From Mycobacterium colombiense (GTDB taxonomy: Bacteria; Actinomycetota; Actinomycetes; Mycobacteriales; Mycobacteriaceae): a stretch of DNA of 64,000 bases. The notes below the pieces were generated by a model that worked only from the letters and a program-made list of their open reading frames with translations, was not told the origin of the DNA and did not search any database. The translations under genes and the position numbers were made by a program. Shown here in pieces: positions 38,483 through 48,052 of this stretch. Numbering within the stretch: position 1 is the first letter of the stretch; each line of letters opens with the position of its first letter. The stretch is taken from assembly GCF_001665835.1 (NCBI RefSeq), contig NZ_LZSX01000034.1, forward strand, positions 1-64,000. Direction: 5' to 3'.

Positions 38483-40582
38483 TCAGTTATCCACTACTTG
38501 TTCCGCGGCGGCCGCGACGGCTTCGGCGGTGAAGCCGAATTCACGGAATAAGGTTTTGTAGTCGGCGGATTCGCCGTAGTGCTCGATCGAAACGATCTTG
38601 CCGGTGTCACCGACCAGCTTGTGCCAGCTCTGCGCGACGCCGGCCTCGACGGCCACCCTGGCCGAGACGGTCGGCGGCAGCACGCTGTCGCGGTAGTCGT
38701 AGGGCTGGGACTCGAACCATTCGACGCACGGCATGGAGACCACCCGCGCCACAATGTCCTTGTCCGCCAACAACTTCTGCGCCTCGACCGCCAGCTGGAC
38801 CTCCGAGCCGGTGGCGATCAGCACCACGTCGGGGTCTTGGTCCGCGTCCTCGCCGTCCGAGCCCAGGATGTAACCGCCCCGGGCCACGCCGTCGGCGCTG
38901 GTGCCCTCGAGCACCGGCACGCCCTGCCGGGTCAGGATCAGCCCCACCGGTCCGCTGCCGTTGCCGCGGGCCAGGATCGTGCGCCACGCGTGGGCGGTCT
39001 CGTTGGCGTCGGCCGGGCGCACCACCGAAAGCTTCGGGATGGCGCGCAACGCCGCGAGGTGCTCGATCGGCTGGTGTGTCGGGCCGTCCTCGCCGAGTCC
39101 GATGGAATCGTGCGTCCACACATAGATGGTGTCGATGTCCATCAGCGAGGCCAGCCGGACCGCCGGGCGCATGTAGTCGGAGAACTGCAGGAAGGTGCCG
39201 CCGTAGGCCCGGGTGGGACCGTGCAGCACGATGCCGGACAGGATCGCGCCCATCGCGTGCTCGCGCACACCGAAGTGCAGCGTGCGCCCGTACCAGTCCG
39301 CCGTGTAGTCCTTGGTCGAAATCGACGGCGGCCCAAAGGATTTGACGTTGTCCATGGTGGTGTTGTTGCTGCCCGCCAGGTCGGCCGAGCCGCCCCACAA
39401 CTCGGGCAGCTTCGGGCCGATGGCGTTGAGCACCTTGCCGGACGCGGCGCGGGTGGCCAGGGCCTTGTCGCCCGGATTCCACACCGGGATGTCGGCGTCC
39501 CAGCCGTCCGGCAGCTCCTCGGCGGTCAACCGGTCCAGCAGCGCCTTGCGCTCGGGTTGGCCCTGCGCCCAGGCGTCGAAATCCGCCTGCCACTTCTCGT
39601 GGGCTTCCTTGCCGCGGTCCACCAGCTTGCGGGTGTGGGCGAGCACCTCGTCGCGCACCTCGAACTTCTTGTCCGGGTCGAAGCCGAGGATCTCCTTGAC
39701 GGCGGCGACTTCCTCGTCGCCCAGGGCCGCGCCGTGCGCCTTACCGGTGTTCATCAGCTTGGGGGCGGGGTAGCCGATGATGGTGCGCAGCGAGATGAAC
39801 GACGGCCGGTCGGTGGCAGCCTTGGCCTTGGCGATGGCCTCCTCGATCGCGACGACGTTCTCGCCGCCCTCGATCTCCTGCACGTGCCAACCGTAGGCCC
39901 GATACCGCGCGGCGGTGTCCTCGCACAGCGCGATGTCGGTGTCGTCCTCGATCGAGATCTCGTTGTGGTCGTAGAAGACGATGAGGTTGCCCAGCTGCTG
40001 CACGGCCGCCAGCGACGAGGCCTCCGAGCTGACGCCCTCTTCGATGTCGCCGTCGGAGGCGATCACGTAGATGAAGTGGTCGAACGGGCTGGTGCCCGGG
40101 GCCGCGTCGGGATCGAACAGGCCGCGCTCGTAGCGGGCGGCCATCGCCATGCCCACCGCCGACGCCAGGCCCTGCCCGAGCGGGCCGGTAGTGATCTCAA
40201 CGCCCTTGGTGTGCCGGAACTCCGGATGCCCGGGGGTCTTGGAGCCCCAGGTGCGCAGGGACTCGATGTCGGAGAGCTCCAAGCCGAAACCACCCAGATA
40301 CAGCTGCAGGTACAGCGTCAGGCTGCTGTGCCCGCAGGACAGGACGAACCGGTCGCGGCCCAACCAGTGGGTGTCGCTGGGGTCGTGGCGCATCGTGCGC
40401 TGAAACAAGGTGTACGCCAGGGGCGCAAGGCTCATCGCCGTCCCGGGGTGGCCGTTGCCGACCTTTTGCACCGCGTCCGCGGCCAGCACCCGGATGGTGT
40501 CGACGGCGGCCGAGTCGAGTTCGGACCAGTCGTCGGGGAGGTGCGGTTGGGTCAGCGTAGAGATCTCTTCGAGTGTCGTCAC
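38483..40582 (-). CDS. tkt: Transketolase
   Basis: A 699-residue TPP-dependent transketolase linking the pentose-phosphate pathway and glycolysis. TPP-binding residues are in [17 protein letters not shown] and YDHNEIS; the second domain has [13 protein letters not shown] sequence ([14 protein letters not shown]) with the catalytic Glu, and [20 protein letters not shown]. It is the promoter-proximal gene of the five-gene pentose-phosphate operon. ATG 40582 faces ctaB across a 255-bp divergent gap. Confidence 0.98.
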   Translation of the reverse strand: MTTLEEISTLTQPHLPDDWSELDSAAVDTIRVLAADAVQKVGNGHPGTAMSLAPLAYTLFQRTMRHDPSDTHWLGRDRFVLSCGHSSLTLYLQLYLGGFGLELSDIESLRTWGSKTPGHPEFRHTKGVEITTGPLGQGLASAVGMAMAARYERGLFDPDAAPGTSPFDHFIYVIASDGDIEEGVSSEASSLAAVQQLGNLIVFYDHNEISIEDDTDIALCEDTAARYRAYGWHVQEIEGGENVVAIEEAIAKAKAATDRPSFISLRTIIGYPAPKLMNTGKAHGAALGDEEVAAVKEILGFDPDKKFEVRDEVLAHTRKLVDRGKEAHEKWQADFDAWAQGQPERKALLDRLTAEELPDGWDADIPVWNPGDKALATRAASGKVLNAIGPKLPELWGGSADLAGSNNTTMDNVKSFGPPSISTKDYTADWYGRTLHFGVREHAMGAILSGIVLHGPTRAYGGTFLQFSDYMRPAVRLASLMDIDTIYVWTHDSIGLGEDGPTHQPIEHLAALRAIPKLSVVRPADANETAHAWRTILARGNGSGPVGLILTRQGVPVLEGTSADGVARGGYILGSDGEDADQDPDVVLIATGSEVQLAVEAQKLLADKDIVARVVSMPCVEWFESQPYDYRDSVLPPTVSARVAVEAGVAQSWHKLVGDTGKIVSIEHYGESADYKTLFREFGFTAEAVAAAAEQVVDN

Positions 40583-40783
40583 AGACGTTGTCCTTGGGTC
40601 ATCGAGCTGATCAATCCCACCCTAGTGCGGGAGGGCCGGCTCTTGCAGCGCAGGATTTCGGGTACCCGCGGCCGGCAGGTGTGAAAATTACGCGCCCGTC
40701 GAAAGCGCTTAACATTCAGTTCGGGAATCTGGGAAAAATCTGCGGGAATGGACCCGCGGGCGGGCCATCGCCACAACGCGGTC

Positions 40784-40789
40784 TACCAT
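40784..40789 (+). promoter_or_regulatory. Possible -10 box upstream of ctaB
   Basis: TACCAT matches TANNNT and would give a short leader of about 42 nt that contains the AAGGAG ribosome site at 40825-40830. The divergent 40583-40837 gap presumably also holds the promoter of the tkt operon. No PE_PGRS gene lies here, unlike M. tuberculosis (PE_PGRS27 is recalled at this position). Confidence 0.35.
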
Positions 40790-40837
40790 CGTGTGTAGTA
40801 GATGCTGCGCGCCGCTGCGACCCCAAGGAGTAATTGC

Positions 40838-41764
40838 GTGAGCGTTCGCGGGCGCGCCGCGCCGAGCCAATTGCCAAGCCGAATACAAGCCACGGTGCTG
40901 GCTTATCTGGCGCTGACCAAGCCGCGGGTCATTGAACTGCTGCTCGTCACCGCCATCCCGGCGATGCTGCTGGCACAGCGCGGCACCGTGAACCCGCTGC
41001 TGATCGTCAACACCCTGATCGGCGGGATGCTGGCCGCCGGCGGCGCCAACACTCTGAACTGTGTGGCCGACGCGGACATCGACAAGGTGATGAAGCGCAC
41101 TGCGCGGCGGCCGCTGGCCCGCGCGGCGGTGCCCACGCGCAACGCCCTGGTGCTCGGCCTGGTGCTGACGGTGGCCTCGTTCGTCTGGCTCTGGTGGACG
41201 ACGAACCTGTTGTCCGGGCTGCTGGCGCTGGCGACGATCGCGTTCTACGTCTTCGTCTACACGTTGCTGCTCAAGCGCCGGACCTCGCAGAACGTGGTGT
41301 GGGGCGGCGCGGCCGGCTGCATGCCGGTGATGATCGGCTGGTCGGCCGTCACCGGCACCATTCAATGGCCCGCGCTGGTGATGTTCGCCATCATTTTCTT
41401 CTGGACGCCGCCGCACACCTGGGCGCTGGCGATGCGCTACAAGGACGACTACAAGGCGGCGGGCGTGCCGATGCTGCCGGCCGTGGCGACCGAGCGTCAG
41501 GTGACCAAGCAGATCCTGATCTACACCTGGCTGACGGTGCTGGCCACGCTGGCGCTGGCGCTGGCGACGGGGTGGCTGTACGCCGCCGTTGCCGTGGTCG
41601 CCGGGGTGTGGTTCCTGGCGATGGCCCACCAGCTCTACGCCGGCGTCCGCGCCGGCGAGCCGGTCAAGCCGCTGCGGCTGTTCCTGCAGTCGAACAACTA
41701 CCTGGCCGTCGTGTTCTGCGCGTTGGCGGTCGACTCGGCCATCGCGCTGCCGCACCTGTTCTGA
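40838..41764 (+). CDS. ctaB: Protohaem IX farnesyltransferase (haem O synthase)
   Basis: Converts haem B to haem O, the first step to haem A for cytochrome aa3 oxidase. The 308-residue UbiA-family protein has several transmembrane helices and the two Asp-rich prenyl diphosphate/Mg sites: [20 protein letters not shown] and, later, [19 protein letters not shown] 40838 is chosen over an upstream in-frame ATG (40802) because AAGGAG lies 7 nt before it and the length matches Rv1451 (308 residues). Confidence 0.97.
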   Translation: MSVRGRAAPSQLPSRIQATVLAYLALTKPRVIELLLVTAIPAMLLAQRGTVNPLLIVNTLIGGMLAAGGANTLNCVADADIDKVMKRTARRPLARAAVPTRNALVLGLVLTVASFVWLWWTTNLLSGLLALATIAFYVFVYTLLLKRRTSQNVVWGGAAGCMPVMIGWSAVTGTIQWPALVMFAIIFFWTPPHTWALAMRYKDDYKAAGVPMLPAVATERQVTKQILIYTWLTVLATLALALATGWLYAAVAVVAGVWFLAMAHQLYAGVRAGEPVKPLRLFLQSNNYLAVVFCALAVDSAIALPHLF

Positions 41765-41844
41765 CTTTCGACCACCTGACGCCTGGGCCCTACGTACCGT
41801 CTTTGGCTCGAATCCGTCCTCAGGCGCCACACTCGACAACCCGG

Positions 41845-42819
41845 CTAGGGCAGCAGCACGATCGAGCCCGCCGTCTTGCGGCCCTGCAGATCCCGGTGGG
41901 CGCGGGCGGCCTCGGCCAGCGGGTAGCGCCCACCGACCTCGACGGTGATGTCGCCGCCGGCGATCGCGGCGAACAATTCCTCTGCCCGCCAACTGAATTC
42001 CTGACCGGTACGCACGAAGTGCGCCAGCGACGGCCGCGTCAAGAACACCGAGCCGGCGGCGTTGAGGCGCTGCGGGTCGAACGGGGGAACAGGCCCGCTG
42101 GCCGCGCCGAACAGCGCCAGCGTGCCCCGGATGGCCAGGCTGGCCAGGCTGGCTTCGAAGGTGGTCGCGCCGACGCCGTCGTACACCGCGGCCACGCCGG
42201 CGCCGTCGGTCAACGAGCGAATCCGCTCGCCGAACGCTTTCGCGTCCTCGGGGTAGGGGAGCACCTCGTCGGCGCCCGCCTGCCGGGACAGCCGCTCCTT
42301 GTCCGCGGTGGAAACCGTGGTGATCACCCGCACACCGAGCAGGCGGGCCCACTGCGTCAGGATCAGGCCGACGCCGCCCGCGCCGGCGTGCACCAGCACC
42401 GTGTCACCCGCCTGCACCGGATACACCGACTTCAGCAGGTAATGCGCGGTCAATCCCTTCAGCAGCGCCGAGGCCGCCACGTCGGCCGTCACGCCGTCGG
42501 GCACCTCAGCCGTCAAATGTGCTGGGGCCGTGGCATATTCGGCATATCCGCCAGACGCCGCGGCGCTGACCACGCGGTCGCCGACGCGCAACCCGTCGAC
42601 GCCGTCGCCGAGGGATTCGATGGTGCCGGCCAATTCCGAGCCGAGGACGAACGGCAATTCCCGCGGGTACTGCCCGGAGCGGAAGTAGGTGTCGATGTAG
42701 TTGACGCCGACGGCCTCGGCCTTGATCAGCACCTCGCCCGGCCCGGGCGCGGGCGTGGTCGTGTCCACGTAGCGCAGCACCTCGGGGCCGCCGGTCTCGC
42801 TGACTTCGATTGCGTGCAT
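41845..42819 (-). CDS. qor: Quinone oxidoreductase (zinc-independent MDR)
   Basis: A 324-residue NADPH:quinone reductase of the medium-chain dehydrogenase family. The NADPH motif VLVHAGAGGVGLILTQWA (AxxGxxG) is at about residues 145-162; VGVNYIDTYFRSGQYP and LGSELAGTIESLG are QOR blocks. The zinc-binding Cys of alcohol dehydrogenases is absent. ATG 42819 (MHAIEVSETGG) is the family start; the frame upstream is a shadow of the divergent gene. It corresponds to Rv1454c. Confidence 0.95.
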   Translation of the reverse strand: MHAIEVSETGGPEVLRYVDTTTPAPGPGEVLIKAEAVGVNYIDTYFRSGQYPRELPFVLGSELAGTIESLGDGVDGLRVGDRVVSAAASGGYAEYATAPAHLTAEVPDGVTADVAASALLKGLTAHYLLKSVYPVQAGDTVLVHAGAGGVGLILTQWARLLGVRVITTVSTADKERLSRQAGADEVLPYPEDAKAFGERIRSLTDGAGVAAVYDGVGATTFEASLASLAIRGTLALFGAASGPVPPFDPQRLNAAGSVFLTRPSLAHFVRTGQEFSWRAEELFAAIAGGDITVEVGGRYPLAEAARAHRDLQGRKTAGSIVLLP

Positions 42820-42824
42820 CTGCT

Positions 42825-42840
42825 TATCATGCCCGGGCAT
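42825..42840. promoter_or_regulatory. Divergent promoter region with 12-bp palindrome
   Basis: The 19-bp gap between the divergent qor and ATP-grasp-like genes contains the perfect palindrome ATGCCCGGGCAT (42829-42840). TATCAT at 42825-42830 is a good -10 box 8 nt before ATG 42839 on the plus strand, and CATGAT on the minus strand lies 6 nt before the qor start, so both genes may be leaderless and their promoters overlap. Confidence 0.45.
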
Positions 42841-43504
42841 GAAACTCGCTCGCCCGGACGTCTTCCATCCCCGCATCGTGCTGGCGGGGGCGGGCGACGG
42901 CGCTGCCCGAAAGGCCGATGACGACGGTCTGGTGGGCGTGCTGCGGCGCCGCGGCCTGCACGCGCGCTGGCTGTCCTGGGACGATCCGGACACCGCCGGC
43001 GCGGATCTGGTGATACTGCGGGACGTCGCGGGCATCCCGGATCGGCGCGACGAATTCCTGGCCTGGACCCGGCGGATTCGCCACCTGCTCAACCCGCCCG
43101 GCGCGGTGGCTTGGAACCTCGATGAGCGGTATTTGCGTGACCTCGAGCACGACGGGGTGCCGACGGCCGATCCGGGCGCACCGCCCGACGCGTCGTTGGT
43201 CTTCCTGGGCGGCGAGCGGTCGCACGCCTGGCCGGTCGAGCCGGAATTCGAGTCGTGGGACCTCGGCCACGCCGCGCTCGCCGCGGCCGCCAAGCGCTCC
43301 GGCATCGCCGCCCGGGAGCTGCTCTGCGCGCGGGTCGACGTGGCCGGCGAACGGCTGGTAGGGCTCGACCTGGTCGCACCGTCACTGGGCTGGCGCCGGC
43401 TGGACACCGCGGCCCGCGACCTCGCGCAGCGCCGCTTCGCCCTGGCGGTGGAGTCAGCCTGCGAGCGGCTCGGGCTCGGCCCGCTCTCGCATCGACGCCC
43501 ATAG
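42839..43504 (+). CDS. ATP-grasp-like conserved hypothetical (Rv1455 type)
   Basis: A 221-residue protein related to Rv1455. The N-terminus (RRRGLHARWLSWDDPDTAG) and a segment reading NPPGAVAWNLDERYLRDLEHDGVP resemble the pre-ATP-grasp region of glutathione-synthetase-like proteins (LNDPxxxxWNxDKRYLxDL), and LCARVDVAGERLVGLDLVAPSLGW resembles the closing ATP-grasp strand. The protein is shorter than a full ATP-grasp enzyme (usually about 280-300), so the central part may be deleted; catalytic activity is doubtful. It is divergent from qor and its 3' end overlaps ctaA by 51 bp in convergent orientation. Confidence 0.82.
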   Translation: MKLARPDVFHPRIVLAGAGDGAARKADDDGLVGVLRRRGLHARWLSWDDPDTAGADLVILRDVAGIPDRRDEFLAWTRRIRHLLNPPGAVAWNLDERYLRDLEHDGVPTADPGAPPDASLVFLGGERSHAWPVEPEFESWDLGHAALAAAAKRSGIAARELLCARVDVAGERLVGLDLVAPSLGWRRLDTAARDLAQRRFALAVESACERLGLGPLSHRRP

Positions 43505-44407
43505 CGCCGCGGTGGCCGCCGTGCACGCCGCGGCCCCGGCCACGTGCAGTGCAACCAGCACGGCGGGAACCCCGGTGTAGTACTGCGCAATGCCGACGGC
43601 GGCCTGCGCGAACACCAGCACCAGCAGCACCGCGAGGCGCAGCCGCACGGGACGGGCGGCGCGCACCGCCAGCAGCCCGAAGCCCAGGCCCACCAGCAGC
43701 GCGAAATAGGCGATCAGCAGCGACGAGTGCATGTGCACCAGGGTGTCGACCTCGACCTTCAGCCGCGGCACCGTCCGGGTGGGGCTGCGATCACCCGCGT
43801 GCGGGCCGGCGGCCGTCACCAGCGTGCCGGTGACCAGCACCGCGACCAGGTCCAGGCCGGACAGCGCGGTCAGCGCGCGCAGCGGCCTGACCACCCGCTC
43901 GCGAACCAGCCCCTCGTCGGGCTCGCCGACCTTCACGTAGAGCAGCACGGCCAGCCACACCATCGTCATCGACGTCAGCAGGTGGATGGCCACCGTCCAC
44001 CACAGCAGCCCGGTGCGCACGGTGATGCCGCCGATCACTGCCTGCACGACGGTGGACACCGGCATCAGCCAGGCGTAGACCAGCACCTCGCGACGCCGCC
44101 GTGCCCGGGTCACGGCCAGCACGGCCAGCGCCGCGGTGATCACCACCGCGAAGGTGACCATTCGATTGCCGAATTCGACGGCCTGGTGGATGCGCGGCAC
44201 CTCGGTGTGGGCCACCGGAACGAAGCTGCCCGGAAAGCACTGCGGCCAGGTGGGGCAACCCAACCCCGAGGCGGTGACGCGCACGATCGCGCCGGTGATG
44301 GCGATGCCGCCCTGGGTGAGGATGACCGCCGCGGCGATCAGGCGCTGCACACCCACGCTGGGGTTGGGGAGCAGGTCCACCAGTCGCAAGAGCGTCCGTC
44401 CAAGCAC
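43454..44407 (-). CDS. ctaA: Haem A synthase (COX15/CtaA family)
   Basis: A 317-residue membrane protein that oxidises haem O to haem A. About eight hydrophobic segments are present. The paired haem-ligand His lie in PRIHQAVEFGNRM, VAIHLLTSM, LVHMHSSLL and LVALHVAGA, and the Cys pair GLGCPTWPQCFPG is typical of type-B/actinobacterial CtaA. It works after CtaB. Its last 51 bp overlap the 3' end of the convergent Rv1455-like gene, so transcription of one could interfere with the other. Confidence 0.96.
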   Translation of the reverse strand: MLGRTLLRLVDLLPNPSVGVQRLIAAAVILTQGGIAITGAIVRVTASGLGCPTWPQCFPGSFVPVAHTEVPRIHQAVEFGNRMVTFAVVITAALAVLAVTRARRRREVLVYAWLMPVSTVVQAVIGGITVRTGLLWWTVAIHLLTSMTMVWLAVLLYVKVGEPDEGLVRERVVRPLRALTALSGLDLVAVLVTGTLVTAAGPHAGDRSPTRTVPRLKVEVDTLVHMHSSLLIAYFALLVGLGFGLLAVRAARPVRLRLAVLLVLVFAQAAVGIAQYYTGVPAVLVALHVAGAAACTAATAALWASMRERAEPEPLAG

Positions 44408-44466
44408 GGCCCGATCCTAAGGCACCCAAAACTACGGGCTGTAGTACGCCCGGTCGCGCACGGAAG

Positions 44467-45258
44467 TCAGGTGAAGCGGAACCAGCGCAGCGCGCTCAGC
44501 GCGCCAACCGCGCCCCACGCCACCAGGACGACGACGCCGAACCAGTCCACCGACATGGTCATCGCCTGCGAGAGCGCCTCGGTGAGCGCGCCGGACGGGG
44601 TCAGCCGGGCCGCGAGTTTCACCGCCGCCGGGGTGATCCCGGTTTCCAGGGTCAGCGCGCCCAACCCGGCGAAGACGAACCACAGCAAGTTGGCGACCGC
44701 GAGCACGATCTCGGCGCGCAGCGTCCCGCCAAGCAACAACCCCAGCGCCGCGAACACCACGGTGCCCAGCGCGATGACCGCCGCGCCCAGCGCCAGCGCC
44801 GGCGGCGTGGGACGCCAGCCCAGCGCAAAACCGATGGCGCCCAATAGGATTGCCTGCAGGAACACCACGGTGACCACGGCCAGGGACTTGCCCGCGATGA
44901 TGCCCCACACCGGGAGCGGGGTGGCGCCGAGCCGTTTGAGCGCGCCGTAGCGCCGATCGAAGGCGACCGCGATCGCCTGCCCGGTGAACGCCGTCGAGAT
45001 CACCGCGAGCGCCATGATGACCGGGGTGAAGGTCGCCGCGCGGTGCTGGCCGAACGAACCGAGCGGCAGTAGCGTGAGGCCGACCAGCAGCGTGATCGGG
45101 ATGAACATGGTCAGCAGCAGCTGTTCGCCGTTGCGCAGCAACAGCTTGAGCTCCAAACCGAATTGCGCGGCAAGCATTTTCGGCACCGCGCTGGGCCGCG
45201 GGTCGGGAGCGAAGGTGCCCGCGGGGAACACGCTCGAGTGAATCTCGTTGTCCGTCAA
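44467..45258 (-). CDS. ABC-2-type transporter permease (Rv1457c type)
   Basis: A 263-residue permease with six hydrophobic segments (for example LLTMFIPITLLVGLTLL and VIALGTVVFAALGLLLGG), as in ABC-2 (DrrB-like) exporters. The start is TTG 45258 (TDNEIHSSVFPAG follows), which overlaps the ATPase stop by 4 bp. With the ATPase upstream it forms an exporter; the substrate is unknown, but the location next to mptB suggests an envelope glycolipid. This is inference only. Confidence 0.9.
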   Translation of the reverse strand: MTDNEIHSSVFPAGTFAPDPRPSAVPKMLAAQFGLELKLLLRNGEQLLLTMFIPITLLVGLTLLPLGSFGQHRAATFTPVIMALAVISTAFTGQAIAVAFDRRYGALKRLGATPLPVWGIIAGKSLAVVTVVFLQAILLGAIGFALGWRPTPPALALGAAVIALGTVVFAALGLLLGGTLRAEIVLAVANLLWFVFAGLGALTLETGITPAAVKLAARLTPSGALTEALSQAMTMSVDWFGVVVLVAWGAVGALSALRWFRFT

Positions 45259-46226
45259 GGCCGTAACTTCCTGCCGGTGAGGTCGAGGAACACATCCTCG
45301 AGGCTGCGTTGCTCGACGCGCATGTCGGTGGCCAGCACGTCGATCCGCGCACACCAGGACGTGACGGTCGCCAGCACCTGGGGGTCGACGTGCCCCTCGA
45401 CCAGGTACTCGCCCGGCGTCACCTCGGTGGCCTTGTAGTCCTCCGGCAGGGCGGCGGACAGCAACGACAGATCGAGGCGCGGCGGTGCGCTGAACCGCAA
45501 CTGGTCCTTGGCCCCGCTGCGCATCAGCTCGGTGGGCGTGCCGGAGGCCACCGTCGCCCCGTGGTCGATGATCACCAGCCGGTCGGCGAGCTCCTCGGCC
45601 TCCTTGAGCTGATGCGTCGTCAGCACCACCGTCACGCCGTCGCGGCGCAGCGCGTCGATCAGTTCCCAGACCAGCAGCCGGGCGTGGGCGTCCATGCCCG
45701 CGGTGGGCTCGTCGAGGAACACCAGTTCGGGGCGGCCGACCAGCGCGCACGCCAGCGCCAGCCGCTGCTGCTGGCCGCCGGAGAGCCGCCGGTAGGTGGT
45801 GCGGGCGGCGTCGGTGAGGCCCAGCGTGTCCAGCAGCCAGGCCGGGTCCAGCGGGTCGGCGGCGTAGGCGGCCACCAGGTTGAGCATCTCGCCGGCCCGG
45901 GCCGCGGGGTAGCCGCCGCCGCCCTGCAGCATCACCCCGATCCGCGGCCGCAGCCGGGCGTTGTCGGCGATCGGGTCCAGGCCGAGCACCTCGATGGTGC
46001 CGGCGTCCGGGCGCACGAAGCCCTCGCACATCTCGACCGTCGTCGTCTTGCCGGCGCCGTTGGGGCCGAGCAGGGCCAGCACCTCGGCGGCGTACACCTC
46101 GAGATCGAGATTGGAGACGGCCTCGACGGCCGTCGCGCCGGATCCGTATTTCTTGGAGACCCCGCGCAGCCGCACCACTGCGTCAGGGGATTCGCGCGCG
46201 TCGCGGACGGGAAAGGCCGAGCTCAC
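45255..46226 (-). CDS. ABC transporter ATP-binding protein (DrrA-like, Rv1458c type)
   Basis: A 323-residue ABC ATPase: Walker A LGPNGAGKTTTVEM, signature RLSGGQQQRLALA, Walker B PELVFLDEPTAG, H-loop VLTTHQLKEAE. The C-terminal region after about residue 225 is the DrrA-type extension. GTG 46226 overlaps the mptB stop (GTGA). It pairs with the downstream permease and is probably translated together with mptB. Confidence 0.93.
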   Translation of the reverse strand: MSSAFPVRDARESPDAVVRLRGVSKKYGSGATAVEAVSNLDLEVYAAEVLALLGPNGAGKTTTVEMCEGFVRPDAGTIEVLGLDPIADNARLRPRIGVMLQGGGGYPAARAGEMLNLVAAYAADPLDPAWLLDTLGLTDAARTTYRRLSGGQQQRLALACALVGRPELVFLDEPTAGMDAHARLLVWELIDALRRDGVTVVLTTHQLKEAEELADRLVIIDHGATVASGTPTELMRSGAKDQLRFSAPPRLDLSLLSAALPEDYKATEVTPGEYLVEGHVDPQVLATVTSWCARIDVLATDMRVEQRSLEDVFLDLTGRKLRP

Positions 46227-47929
46227 GTGGAATCAGCGTAGGCGTCATGTGCCGGCGCCGGGCGGGGGGTCGGCGGAGCCGCCGGCGTTGCCGCCGTGTC
46301 GTTGACCGGTTCGCCATTGGATTCAGTGTCCTGGCCCGGCGGGCGGCGCCACGGCAGGCGGGTGTAGGTCAACGCGATGAGCGCGACGACGATGACGGTG
46401 CTGGCCAGGGTCGCGTCGATGATCTGGAACAGCGCGAACCGGTCGCCGTTGGCCGTTGGGCCGAAGATCCCGACGACCAGGCTGATGACGATGGCCGCCA
46501 CCCGGAAGCCGGTCCGGGTCGCCCAGGCGGCCAGCGGAATGATCGCCCACAGCAGATACCAGGGCTGCACGACGGGGAACAGCAGCACCGTGATGCCCAG
46601 CGCGACGCCCAGCCCCCCGATCGGGTGCAGCCGGCCGCGGAAGACGGCCAGCAGCAACCAGGCCACCATGACCGTGATGATCAGCACGCCGATCGCACGG
46701 GTCAGCCCCAGCACGGCGGTGGTGTGATCGCCCAGGCCCAGCAGGATGCCGACCTGTCCGGTGCCGAGCGCCAGCAGCGTCGGCGGCGACATCCAGCTGC
46801 GCACCACGTTGGCGGTGCCCAGCGTGTAAATCCAGCCGAATCCGAGGCCGCTGGCCCAGCCCACCAGCGCCATCACCGCCAGCGACAACGCCGCCATGCC
46901 GCCGCCCGTCAGCAGCAGGGCGCGCAGGGTGCCCCCGCAGCGATAGGCCAGCGCCATCGTGACGAAGCCCAGCGCCAGCAGCGACGGCAGCTTCACCTGC
47001 GACGACAACACGATCAGCACCGAACCGGCGATCAGCATCCCCAGCGGTTCCCACTCCGGACCCAACCGCTTCCACGACACGGGCAGCAACCGCGGTGCGT
47101 CGATGCCGCGCAACGCGAATTCGGCCCCGGCCAGCATCAGGCCCAGCATCAGCGCCTCGTTGTGCGCGCCGGCCACCAGATGCATGATCAGCAGCGGGTT
47201 GGCCGCCCCCAGCCACAAAGCGCTGACCTCGGCCACGCCGCAGCGCCGGGCCAGCCGCGGTGTCGCCCAGACGATCAGTCCCACCCCCAGCAGCTCGACC
47301 AGCCGGTGGCACAGCACCGCGGCGACGATGTTCTCCCCGGTGATCGCGGAGATGCCGCGCCCGATCCACAAGAACAGCGGCCCATAGGGCGCGGGTGTCT
47401 CGCGCCACAGCGTCGGCACCGACAGCGTGAAGATGTGGGACAGGCCCAGGCCCGAGGCCGGGCCCACCCGGTAGGGGTCCAGACCCTCCAGCGAGATCTG
47501 GCTCTGCGCCAGATAGGAGTAGACGTCCTTGCTGTACATCGGCGGGGCGATCAACAGGGGCAGGACCCAGAGCAGCAGGGTGCGGTCCAGGTCGCCGCGC
47601 GACATCCGCCGGTTTCCCAGCGCGAACCGGCCGAGCATCAACCAGGCCAGCGCCATCATGACCGCACCGGTGGTAGTCATGGTCAACGACACGGTCTGGA
47701 TGCGCGACGGCAGGTTGAGCAGCCGCACGCCGAACGTGGGGTCCTGCACGACGGGCCGGGCGCCGGCGCCCAGCGCGCCGATCGCCATCACCACGGTGCC
47801 GGTCGCGCCGAACAGCCGGATGCGGCGCAGCGCGGTGAGCTCGGTATCGTTCAGCGGCGAACCCACCGCTTGCTCGTCGCCGTGCAGACTGGCGATCGAT
47901 GAGCTCAGCGTGTGGTGGCGGGCTGCCAT
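46223..47929 (-). CDS. mptB: Alpha-1,6-mannosyltransferase MptB
   Basis: A 568-residue GT-C membrane glycosyltransferase with about a dozen hydrophobic segments. GT-C acid/aromatic motifs are seen in MYSKDVYSYLAQSQ and the PAPYGPLFLWIGRG loop. MptB starts the alpha-1,6-mannan core of lipomannan/lipoarabinomannan using polyprenol-phosphomannose. It matches Rv1459c in context (upstream of the ABC transporter, next to suf). ATG 47929 has a TACGCT -10 box 6 nt upstream. Confidence 0.93.
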   Translation of the reverse strand: MAARHHTLSSSIASLHGDEQAVGSPLNDTELTALRRIRLFGATGTVVMAIGALGAGARPVVQDPTFGVRLLNLPSRIQTVSLTMTTTGAVMMALAWLMLGRFALGNRRMSRGDLDRTLLLWVLPLLIAPPMYSKDVYSYLAQSQISLEGLDPYRVGPASGLGLSHIFTLSVPTLWRETPAPYGPLFLWIGRGISAITGENIVAAVLCHRLVELLGVGLIVWATPRLARRCGVAEVSALWLGAANPLLIMHLVAGAHNEALMLGLMLAGAEFALRGIDAPRLLPVSWKRLGPEWEPLGMLIAGSVLIVLSSQVKLPSLLALGFVTMALAYRCGGTLRALLLTGGGMAALSLAVMALVGWASGLGFGWIYTLGTANVVRSWMSPPTLLALGTGQVGILLGLGDHTTAVLGLTRAIGVLIITVMVAWLLLAVFRGRLHPIGGLGVALGITVLLFPVVQPWYLLWAIIPLAAWATRTGFRVAAIVISLVVGIFGPTANGDRFALFQIIDATLASTVIVVALIALTYTRLPWRRPPGQDTESNGEPVNDTAATPAAPPTPRPAPAHDAYADST

Positions 47930-47941
47930 CAGAGCAGCGTA
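47930..47941 (-). promoter_or_regulatory. Predicted leaderless promoter of the mptB-ABC operon
   Basis: On the minus strand TACGCT (plus 47936-47941) lies 6 nt before ATG 47929, without a Shine-Dalgarno sequence in between. This is typical of mycobacterial leaderless starts. Confidence 0.5.
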
Positions 47942-48035
47942 GCCGCCGGATGGATAGGGTCACCGCCGCGCCGCGGCTGTGAGCAGCGCAACGCCAGGAC
48001 AGGGGACCCTTGCTAGACCGATCCCCAGAATTGCG

Positions 48036-48052
48036 TCACACTGGTGTTGTGA
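48036..48052 (+). promoter_or_regulatory. Probable SufR operator overlapping the sufR start
   Basis: TCACACTGGTGTTGTGA is a 17-bp inverted repeat: outer arms TCACA/TGTGA and inner arms ACAC/GTGT. It contains ACACT-N5-TGTGA, the motif I recall for M. tuberculosis SufR upstream of its suf operon. The right arm includes the GTG start (48049-48051). CACACT (48037-48042) also fits a -10 box 6 nt before GTG. SufR bound here would cover the promoter and start, giving direct autorepression. Confidence 0.7.

Noticed and set aside
45954..46060. Possible repeated DNA from Ala/Arg-rich antisense translations
   Set aside because: The repetition is amino-acid level and follows high GC third positions; no DNA repeat of useful length is visible.
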